This document shows, piece by piece, positions 1-5,677 of a DNA stretch of 12,628 nucleotides (positions within the stretch are counted from its first letter, which is position 1; each line of letters opens with the position of its first letter). The position numbers and the translations under genes are program-made. The stretch covers positions 1 to 12,628 of the forward strand of contig JAHHSO010000038.1 in assembly GCA_020025205.1 (NCBI GenBank). Reading direction: 5' to 3'. Source of the DNA: Christensenellaceae bacterium (GTDB lineage Bacteria; Bacillota; Clostridia; Christensenellales; Aristaeellaceae). The notes below the pieces were generated by a model. The model was not told where the DNA came from and did not search any database. It worked only from the letters and a program-made list of their open reading frames with translations.

Positions 1-43
1 GATATAACTACATTTTACGAGATACAGAGTAGAAGCTCAAAAG

Positions 44-52
44 TTATCCACA
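44..52 (+). other. Perfect DnaA-box-like 9-mer
   Basis: The bases read TTATCCACA, the consensus DnaA box. It lies in the short AT-rich stretch downstream of the pepT terminator. I see no second copy close by, so it is not evidence of an origin. It may be a chance match or an isolated DnaA site. Confidence 0.25.
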
Positions 53-71
53 ATTAAAGAAAAATTGTGCA

Positions 72-99
72 AAAAAGGAGCTGTTCAAAGCTCCTTTTT
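72..99 (-). terminator. Rho-independent terminator of pepT
   Basis: The arms AAAAAGGAGCT and AGCTCCTTTTT form a perfect 11-bp stem around a 6-base loop. Read on the minus strand it starts 12 bases after the pepT stop codon and ends in a run of six T, so it should terminate pepT. The stem is symmetric and could also stop transcription coming from the other side. Confidence 0.85.
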
Positions 100-110
100 G
101 TATAAGCAGT

Positions 111-1319
111 TTAGCCCAGCATCAAAAGCTCGACCATCTTGGTGCAGCGATCCATGCTTTCCACAGCGATATGCTCGAAGTGACCGTGGAAAGCGTAGCC
201 GCCCGTGCAGAGATTTGGCGTGGGCAGGCCCATGTAAGACAGGCGGCTGCCGTCTGTTCCGCCGCGAACAGGGACAACGTTCGGCACCATGCCTGCCGCT
301 GCCGCTGCGCGCTTGGCATTTTCAATCAGCTCCATATGCGGTGCGATTTTTTCAGCCATGTTATAGTAGCTGTCCTTCATTGCCAGGCGGACAACATCTC
401 TGCCGTAGCGTTCGTTAATCGTTTTTGCGGCATGCTCCAGTGTTTTTTTGCGCAGTTCAAACGAAGCACGGTCATGGTCGCGGACGATATAATTGAGCAC
501 GGCGTGTTCCACATCACCCTGCATGTCGCACAGGTGGAAGAAACCTTCATAGTTTTCGGTCAAGCGCGGAATGTCGGCGGCAGGAAGCAGCGCGTTGAAT
601 TCCATTGCCACAAGTGCCGCGTTAATCATGGTGTCCTTAGAGGAACCGGGATGGACACTCAGGCCTGTGAACTCGACTTCGGCAGAGCAGGCGTTGAACG
701 TTTCATAGGCAATTTCACCCTCGTCTCCGCCGTCCACCGTATAGGCGAAATCTGCACCGAATTTTTCGACATCAAAGTGATCGACGCCCGCACCGACTTC
801 TTCGTCCGGCGTGAACGCGATGCAGAGCTTGCCGTGCGGCTTCTTTTCGGCGATGATGCTTTCAAGCGCTGTCAAAATTTCTGCAATACCGGCTTTGTCA
901 TCTGCGCCGAGGAGTGTTGTGCCATCGGTTGTGATGAGCGTCATGCCTGTGAGCGATTGGAGCGTGGGGAACGCTTTAGGGCTGAGTATATCGCCTGTGC
1001 CCTTGAGCACAACGTCGCCGCCGTCATAGTTTGGGATGATTTGGGGCTTAACGTTTTCACCGGAACAGTCGGGAGCGGTGTCCATGTGCGCAATGAAACC
1101 AAGTGCCGGACGATCTTCACAGCCTGGCGTGGCGGACAGCCAGCCGTAAACGCAGCAGTGCTCATCCACATGGACGTTTTCAAGACCGAGAGCCTTCATT
1201 TCTTCCACAAGTTTGTGGGCGAGGTCGAATTGGCGCCGGGAGCTGGGCGCGTCCGTACAGTCAGGGGCGGACGTTGTGTATACCTTGACATACTGGAGCA
1301 TTCTTTCATAAGCACGCAT
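111..1319 (-). CDS. pepT: Peptidase T (tripeptide aminopeptidase, M20B)
   Basis: This is a cytoplasmic zinc aminopeptidase that removes the N-terminal residue from tripeptides and so recycles imported or degraded peptides. The 402-residue length is typical of PepT. The metal and catalytic residues sit at almost the same numbers as in the characterised enterobacterial enzyme: H78 and D80 in HMDTAP, D140 in GADDKAG, E173/E174 in PDEEVG, D196 in TVDGGDEGE, and H378 in the C-terminal FHGHFEH. RGGTDGSR is the conserved motif shortly before the last ligand. The frame stays open upstream to 1526, but the ATG at 1319 is chosen because GGAGAG lies just before it and the protein then begins MRAYERML, as in the family. 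It is divergent from dnaX, with which it shares a promoter region, and it is monocistronic. The family is very well defined, so the assignment is firm. Confidence 0.96.
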   Translation of the reverse strand: MRAYERMLQYVKVYTTSAPDCTDAPSSRRQFDLAHKLVEEMKALGLENVHVDEHCCVYGWLSATPGCEDRPALGFIAHMDTAPDCSGENVKPQIIPNYDGGDVVLKGTGDILSPKAFPTLQSLTGMTLITTDGTTLLGADDKAGIAEILTALESIIAEKKPHGKLCIAFTPDEEVGAGVDHFDVEKFGADFAYTVDGGDEGEIAYETFNACSAEVEFTGLSVHPGSSKDTMINAALVAMEFNALLPAADIPRLTENYEGFFHLCDMQGDVEHAVLNYIVRDHDRASFELRKKTLEHAAKTINERYGRDVVRLAMKDSYYNMAEKIAPHMELIENAKRAAAAAGMVPNVVPVRGGTDGSRLSYMGLPTPNLCTGGYAFHGHFEHIAVESMDRCTKMVELLMLG

Positions 1320-1355
1320 AATCAATATCTCTCCTTCAATCAATGATGTAAAACC

Positions 1356-1384
1356 ATTGTACACCGAGCGGCCGCTGTTGTAAA
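1356..1384 (-). promoter_or_regulatory. Promoter of pepT
   Basis: On the minus strand there is a -35 TTTACA (plus-strand 1379-1384) and a -10 TACAAT (1356-1361) with a 17-base spacer. Each hexamer matches the sigma-A consensus at five of six positions. The predicted start is about 30 bases upstream of the pepT ATG. Its -35 overlaps the -35 of the dnaX promoter. Confidence 0.7.
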
Positions 1385-1406
1385 GTTTCCAGTTTTGTGC
1401 TATGCT
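1378..1406 (+). promoter_or_regulatory. Promoter of dnaX
   Basis: There is a -35 TTGTAA (1378-1383), a 17-base spacer, and a -10 TATGCT (1401-1406) preceded by TGC, an extended -10. It lies 27 bases upstream of the dnaX ATG and back to back with the pepT promoter. Confidence 0.65.
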
Positions 1407-1433
1407 AATTGAAGCAAATAAGGGGGACTGTAC

Positions 1434-3065
1434 ATGGGGTATCAGGCGCTGTATCGCCGCTATCGTCCGGCGCGTTTTGACGATTTTGTGGGCCAGGAGG
1501 CCATCATCAAGACGCTTAGAAGTCAAGTGATGTCAAGGCGGATTGCGCACGCCTATCTGTTTTGCGGCACGCGAGGCACAGGAAAAACGTCCACAGCGAA
1601 GGTGTTTGCCCGCGCAGTGAACTGCGAACATCCGGACAGGGGCGAGCCGTGCGGCACATGCGCCGCATGCAGGGCGCTTGCAGAAGAGAACAATCTGGAT
1701 ATCTTGGAAATCGACGCTGCCAGCAACAACGGCGTGGACGAAATTCGTGATCTGCGCGAAAAGGTGAAGTATCCGCCGCAGTACGGTCAATACCGTGTGT
1801 ACATCATCGACGAGGTACACATGCTTTCGCAGGGAGCATTCAATGCGCTTTTGAAGACGCTGGAGGAGCCGCCTGCGCATGTCGTATTTATTCTGGCAAC
1901 GACTGAACCGCAGAAGCTCCCGGCAACGATTTTGTCCCGCTGTCAGCGGTTTGATTTCCACAGAATACCGGCGCATCAGATTGTGGAACGCTTGAAAGTG
2001 GCGCTTGAAGAAGGCGAAATTCATGCAGAAGATTCTGCACTTCGCCGCATTGCCCGTGCAGCGGAAGGCGGCATGCGTGACGCATGGTCGATCATGGATA
2101 TGTGTCTGGGCTATGCGCAGGAAGACGGCGTAGGCCTGACGGAAGAACTGGTGCTTCGTGTGCTGGGCGCAGCAGACAAAGGGTTTTTATTCGAGTTCGC
2201 AGACAGGCTGATTGAATGCGATGGCGCAGGAACACTCAAAATGATTGACGACATGATGCGCATGGGACGCGAAGTGCAGGTATTTGTGCGAGACATCAGT
2301 GCGCATTTGCGTGCGCTGATGATGGCGAGCGTCTGCGGAGAGGAACATGCGGCGCAGCTTTTAGAAGTGACCGAAGAGGACGCCGCAGCCTATGCACAGC
2401 AGGCGGGCAGGACATCTTACACGCGGCTGATGCGGATGCTTGATCTATTTTTGCAGAGCGAAACGGATATGAAGTGGGCGGCGCAGCCCAGATTTGCACT
2501 GGAAACGGCGGCACTTCGTGCCTGCGTGCCGGAGGAAAGCGTTCAGGTGGAAGCGCTTGTTGCCCGCGTGGACGAGCTGGAAAGGAAAATTCGCGAAGGC
2601 GTCGTGGCGTCAGCTCCGAAGAGACAGCGGGTGCAGCAGGCGGAGGAAGCACCTGCTGCGATCACGGAAGAAGCACCGAAAGGGCCTGCCCCCGATGCTG
2701 AGCGTATCTGGCAGGATGCCATGCGCACGCTGAAAAAGCAGCCGCAGCTGTTTGGCATGCTTCGCTTTGGCCGGCTGGTGTCCGGCGAAAATGGCCTGTT
2801 TACCGTGGCTTATCCCAAGACGACGGGCGGCATGTATGTAAAAATGCTGAACATCAAGGAAAAGAAAGAACAGGTGGAAGAGGCACTGACGGCAGCGGCG
2901 GGCTATGTCTGCACATTCCGCGCGGCTATCGAAGGAACGGTTGCTGAATCAGACAAGGCCATTCTTAAAGCGCAGAAAGAACAGAAGGCGCAGGAGGAAA
3001 AGAACCTCAATAAGGTCTTTGATGTCTTCGGCCGTGAAAATGTCCGGGTTATGGAAGACGAATGA
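1434..3065 (+). CDS. dnaX: DNA polymerase III subunit gamma/tau
   Basis: This is the ATPase of the clamp loader, which opens the beta clamp and places it on primed DNA and, as tau, ties the loader to the polymerase. The protein has 543 residues. Residues 1-180 hold the AAA+ core: the opening YQALYRRYRPARFDDFVGQ, Walker A GTRGTGKT at 45-52, a zinc module with C64, C73, C76 and C79, Walker B VYIIDEVH at 122-129, the LATTEPQKLP sensor region, and the SRC arginine-finger motif at 168-170. Lid and collar follow to about residue 365. After that comes a charged linker rich in Glu, Ala and Pro, and a divergent tau-type C-terminus. The ATG is preceded by AGGGGG. I see no convincing slippery site for a separate gamma form. 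The usual partners ybaB and recR do not follow; a hairpin terminator ends the unit. Confidence 0.97.
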   Translation: MGYQALYRRYRPARFDDFVGQEAIIKTLRSQVMSRRIAHAYLFCGTRGTGKTSTAKVFARAVNCEHPDRGEPCGTCAACRALAEENNLDILEIDAASNNGVDEIRDLREKVKYPPQYGQYRVYIIDEVHMLSQGAFNALLKTLEEPPAHVVFILATTEPQKLPATILSRCQRFDFHRIPAHQIVERLKVALEEGEIHAEDSALRRIARAAEGGMRDAWSIMDMCLGYAQEDGVGLTEELVLRVLGAADKGFLFEFADRLIECDGAGTLKMIDDMMRMGREVQVFVRDISAHLRALMMASVCGEEHAAQLLEVTEEDAAAYAQQAGRTSYTRLMRMLDLFLQSETDMKWAAQPRFALETAALRACVPEESVQVEALVARVDELERKIREGVVASAPKRQRVQQAEEAPAAITEEAPKGPAPDAERIWQDAMRTLKKQPQLFGMLRFGRLVSGENGLFTVAYPKTTGGMYVKMLNIKEKKEQVEEALTAAAGYVCTFRAAIEGTVAESDKAILKAQKEQKAQEEKNLNKVFDVFGRENVRVMEDE

Positions 3066-3114
3066 ACAGAGTGGGTGTCTGGAACGGTCGATGCTGTTGG
3101 CTGAACACTCTGTT
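3065..3114. repeat. 9-bp inverted repeat after the dnaX stop
   Basis: AACAGAGTG (3065-3073) and CACTCTGTT (3106-3114) are perfectly complementary, with 32 bases between them. The left arm starts in the last base of the dnaX stop codon. There is no T run after it, so it is not itself a terminator. It could protect the mRNA 3' end or be chance. Confidence 0.35.
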
Positions 3115-3122
3115 AAATAGAG

Positions 3123-3158
3123 AAAAACCTCGCTCGGTTTTGCACGGAGCGAGGTTTT
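3123..3158. terminator. Bidirectional terminator between dnaX and the ABC operon
   Basis: The arms AAAACCTCGCTC (3124-3135) and GAGCGAGGTTTT (3147-3158) form a 12-bp perfect stem with an 11-base loop. T-rich sequence follows on the plus strand (TTTTGTTTTTTAG), and A-rich flank on the left gives T runs on the minus strand. It sits between two convergent genes and probably serves both. Confidence 0.85.
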
Positions 3159-3176
3159 GTTTTTTAGCTTTTTAAT

Positions 3177-3833
3177 TCAGTTTAGCTCTTTTTTCTTGTA
3201 AAGCCAGCAGGAAAACAGATAGGAGACAACAAACAGCACGATGCTGAATGCTACATAGCTTAAGCGGAATATGAAATCGGCATGTTCGGAAGCGTTCAGA
3301 AATGAACCCGTGACGACGCTGCTGCCAAAGAACAGAACGAGTCCGGCAATAATGGAAACAAGCATGAAGGGTTCGGTTTTATCAGTTCCAAAAGAGATGA
3401 CCAATGGGATCATAAAGGTGGGGAGTGACAGCGCGAAGCCTATGCCAAAGGCAAAACCATAGCCTGCTCTGTCCCAATTTAAAGAACCGGTTGCAAGATG
3501 AAAGACAAATGCACTGACGATAGACACAAAAGTGCCAATCAGAACATACAGCAAAGAGGAAATATAGCGGGCTGTCACCACGTCTTTTCGGCTGACGGGC
3601 ATGGTCAGCTCGAACTTGTTCCATTTGGAAGCGGCATCTTTTTGTATTAACGTGGTTGCCAGGGAACCATATCCTACCAGATTAGCAGAGACGATTAAAC
3701 TGAGGAGATTGCTGCTGTTCCCGGTGATCATCGCTGCAATCGTCAGCACGAGGGAGGCTGCGAAGGAAAGCAGCAGGGTTGCTTTTAAGGAGCTTTCCAC
3801 GGTATAGAAGTTATTTCGAATCAGCCCTTTCAT
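3177..3833 (-). CDS. ABC-2 type transporter permease
   Basis: This is the membrane subunit of an ABC transporter of the kind paired with YtrA regulators; such systems are usually exporters or stress and antibiotic response systems. The 218 residues form about six hydrophobic segments: near 17-36, 43-64, 92-113, 124-150, 156-175 and 188-212. The stretch KWNKFELTMPVSRKD at about residues 69-83 is the typical cytoplasmic loop of the ABC-2 membrane family (one of the 'ABC2_membrane' Pfam groups). The tail WLYKKKEL is a positively charged inside end. Its ATG overlaps the stop of the ATPase gene by four bases (ATGA), so the two are translationally coupled. The substrate cannot be told from the sequence. 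Base composition is more AT-rich than in the flanking genes. Confidence 0.85.
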   Translation of the reverse strand: MKGLIRNNFYTVESSLKATLLLSFAASLVLTIAAMITGNSSNLLSLIVSANLVGYGSLATTLIQKDAASKWNKFELTMPVSRKDVVTARYISSLLYVLIGTFVSIVSAFVFHLATGSLNWDRAGYGFAFGIGFALSLPTFMIPLVISFGTDKTEPFMLVSIIAGLVLFFGSSVVTGSFLNASEHADFIFRLSYVAFSIVLFVVSYLFSCWLYKKKELN

Positions 3834-4696
3834 TTGACATCCTCCTGCGTTAAAAGTGGTAAGATTTCATCAATCGTGGTATTGTCTACAATGATATCGG
3901 GGTATTCTCTGGAGAATTCTCTTTTATTTTGCACCAGAACTTCCAGCTGCAAGCCCCTTTTTCTCATGGCCAAATACGCTGAAGGGTCAATTTTTTCAAA
4001 GTCGCTTTGTTTCATTCGCGCGATTCCATATTGATACATCAGTGTATCTTTTGTTTCTGTCAGAATGATTTTTCCCTGATCAATAAAAGTGATATAATCC
4101 GCAACCTTTTCCAGATCAGAAGATATGTGAGAGGACATCAAAATGGAATGGTCCTCGTCTTCCACAAATTCCAGAAGAACATCCAGCAGTTCTTCTCGGG
4201 CAACGGGATCAAGGCCTGCGGTTGCCTCGTCCAGAATCAGCAGCTTTGCCTTGTGAGAAAGTGCTGCGCTGATCGATAACTTCATGTTCATGCCTCGGGA
4301 AAGGGTCTTGATTTTTTTATCGGCAGGAATTTGAAACCGATTCAGATAAGAAAAGAACTGCTCCCCCTGCCAATTATCATAGATATCCTTAAAGACCTTT
4401 TCCAGCTTCTTGGGGGTAAGTTCTCCTGAAAAATGAAGGGTATCAAACACAACGCCGATGTCGTTGCGAATCGACCGATTTTCATCGTCCATGGTTTGTC
4501 CGAAGAAGGTCACTTCACCGCTGTCTTTTTGAATGATGTTCAGCACCGCATGGATTGTGGTGCTTTTTCCTGCGCCATTTTTTCCAACAAAGCCCATGAT
4601 GGAGCCTTTCGGAACGTGGAATGAAACATTGTCAAGCTTAAAATCTGTATTTTTATAGGACTTGTACAGATTGCTGATTTGCAAGGCAGTCTCCAT
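3830..4696 (-). CDS. ABC transporter ATP-binding protein (YtrB-like)
   Basis: This is the nucleotide-binding subunit that drives the ABC-2 permease encoded just downstream. It has 288 residues. Walker A GKNGAGKST is at 38-46, the signature appears as LSRGM at 132-136, Walker B LLILDEAT is at 152-159 followed by GLD, and the H-loop histidine is H190 in MSSHIS. The Q-loop glutamine is not evident: the position reads GVVFDTLHF around residue 85. From memory, such variation occurs in this subfamily. Residues from about 215 onward form an accessory C-terminal region. Its ATG directly follows the TAA of the regulator gene with no gap, and its ribosome binding site (GGAGAG) lies inside the end of that gene. 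Expression should therefore follow the regulator. Confidence 0.92.
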   Translation of the reverse strand: METALQISNLYKSYKNTDFKLDNVSFHVPKGSIMGFVGKNGAGKSTTIHAVLNIIQKDSGEVTFFGQTMDDENRSIRNDIGVVFDTLHFSGELTPKKLEKVFKDIYDNWQGEQFFSYLNRFQIPADKKIKTLSRGMNMKLSISAALSHKAKLLILDEATAGLDPVAREELLDVLLEFVEDEDHSILMSSHISSDLEKVADYITFIDQGKIILTETKDTLMYQYGIARMKQSDFEKIDPSAYLAMRKRGLQLEVLVQNKREFSREYPDIIVDNTTIDEILPLLTQEDVK

Positions 4697-5074
4697 TTAC
4701 TCACTCTCCTCATAAAACAGTTTTAATAGCTGCTGAATTTTCTCCAGCGGAATTCCGTTTGTTCGGGCAATATCTGCTGCCTGAACCAGAAGGGCTTCTA
4801 CTCTTTTTTGCTGCTCTTCCTGAATAAAATCCTTGTTCCGGGCGGCTACAAAGCTTCCGCGGCCGACTGTCGTGGCGATAAAGCCGTCTCTTCCCAAATC
4901 TTCATAAGCTTTTTGAACCGTGATCACACTCACGTGAATCGTCTTTGCAAGGGAACGCATGGATGGAATTGGATCTCCGGTTTTGAGTTCTCCGCTCATG
5001 ATCATGGCTTTGATTTGGGAAGTGATCTGTTCGTAGATCGGTTTATCGGTATTGCTGCTGATTATGATTTCCAC
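4697..5074 (-). CDS. GntR-family regulator, YtrA subfamily
   Basis: This small transcriptional repressor probably controls its own operon. The 125 residues contain the GntR winged helix-turn-helix at about 10-79, with the family marks KPIYEQI, SGELKTGDPIPSMRSLA, TVQKAYEDL and the wing end GRGSFV. After it there is only a short helical tail of about 45 residues. This is the YtrA layout, which lacks the large effector domain of FadR or HutC types. The start is a GTG at 5072-5074 with AGGAGG ten bases upstream. An ATG two bases further upstream is out of frame and runs into a stop after four codons. The operon order regulator-ATPase-permease and the palindrome upstream fit an autoregulated YtrA operon. 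The inducer is unknown; in Bacillus the related system responds to cell-wall antibiotics. Confidence 0.92.
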   Translation of the reverse strand: MEIIISSNTDKPIYEQITSQIKAMIMSGELKTGDPIPSMRSLAKTIHVSVITVQKAYEDLGRDGFIATTVGRGSFVAARNKDFIQEEQQKRVEALLVQAADIARTNGIPLEKIQQLLKLFYEESE

Positions 5075-5106
5075 ATGTATCTATCCTCCTGTCTTGTGAT
5101 ATGCTG

Positions 5107-5127
5107 TGTACTTGGTGTATAAGTACA
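5107..5127. promoter_or_regulatory. Candidate operator of the YtrA-type regulator
   Basis: TGTACTT (5107-5113) and AAGTACA (5121-5127) form a perfect 7-bp palindrome with a 7-base spacer. It overlaps the -10 end and the expected transcription start of the GntR operon, a repressor position. The Bacillus YtrA site, as I remember it, is also an inverted repeat with GTGTA/TACAC-like arms, which this resembles. Binding is inferred. Confidence 0.6.
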
Positions 5128-5153
5128 TTACCATACATTCTTTGAAATGTCAA
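5125..5153 (-). promoter_or_regulatory. Promoter of the GntR-ABC operon
   Basis: On the minus strand a perfect -35 TTGACA (plus-strand 5148-5153) is followed after 17 bases by TAATGT (5125-5130), which is preceded by TGG, an extended -10. The -10 is weak, matching three of six positions, but the extension and the perfect -35 support it. Confidence 0.6.
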
Positions 5154-5160
5154 CGGGGTT

Positions 5161-5198
5161 TTTCATTTTGAGCGAATACTTTCATTTTGAGTGAATAC
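5161..5198. repeat. Two-copy tandem 19-bp repeat
   Basis: The unit TTTCATTTTGAGYGAATAC occurs twice with no gap, at 5161-5179 and 5180-5198. The copies differ at one base (C or T). It lies just upstream of the GntR operon promoter. TTGAGT in the second copy could be a plus-strand -35, with TATCAT at 5211-5216 after 18 bases. The function is unknown. Confidence 0.6.
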
Positions 5199-5574
5199 AT
5201 TGATGAAGAGTATCATAATCACTTTTTGAAGGCATTCAAGATTCGGAAAGCAAAAAGGATGAGATGTTCTTGAAAATGAGGCTGCGCGGGCGGAGGGTTT
5301 AAAAGAGGAGGGCTTTCAGAATGAAAAATGGGGATATTGGAGCAAAAAACATAATGTAAAACCTAAAGATTGTGAAATAAAGTGAACAATATGATGAAAG
5401 CTATAAATAATTAGTTTATGTAATTGGGCATGAAAGCAAACGATTTATTGGAATAAATAAAAAACTATAGACATATAAAGAGGATATATGATGAAAATAG
5501 CTGTAAAAATGAAAAAGGAGGGAACATGTATAAACCAATAGATCATACAATATAAGCGTAATGTAAAAGAATGG
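5199..5574. other. AT-rich intergenic stretch with mini-ORFs
   Basis: No recognisable gene lies here. Parts are as low as about 23% GC (5401-5460). Three tiny plus-strand reading frames follow good ribosome binding sites. One of 12 codons is at 5321-5359, eight bases after AGGAGGG. One of 17 codons is at 5491-5541, after AGAGGA. One of 9 codons starts at 5526, after AAGGAGGG. None has recognisable content. The stretch may be gene remains, a leader, or a small RNA region. Confidence 0.4.
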
Positions 5575-5604
5575 TTGACCGAAATAATCGGAGAGTGTTA
5601 TAAT
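5575..5604 (+). promoter_or_regulatory. Promoter of the flavin reductase gene
   Basis: A -35 TTGACC (5575-5580) is followed after 18 bases by a perfect -10 TATAAT (5599-5604), about 73 bases before the start codon. The 7-mer ATAATCG occurs at 5584-5590 and again at 5600-5606. ATAA (5584-5587) and TTAT (5598-5601) form an interrupted palindrome between the two hexamers. This could be a binding site for the downstream LysR-type regulator. A small hairpin AACGG-TTT-CCGTT (5627-5639) lies in the leader. Confidence 0.7.
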
Positions 5605-5677
5605 CGTATCAAACGAGGACGGAGGGAACGGTTTCCGTTTTCGCACTGCTTTCAAATTGAAGGAGGGAAAGACTTTT

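Noticed and set aside
171..1346. 391-codon plus-strand frame opposite pepT
   Set aside because: pepT has all catalytic residues in register; the opposite frame has no family features.
2727..2736. Possible -1 frameshift site (GAAAAAG) in dnaX like that making gamma in E. coli
   Set aside because: The heptamer is G-AAA-AAG rather than A-AAA-AAG, and no early stop or clear stimulating structure was seen in the -1 frame.
5147..5200. CRISPR-like repeats
   Set aside because: Only two 19-bp units directly adjacent with no spacers; this is a tandem repeat.
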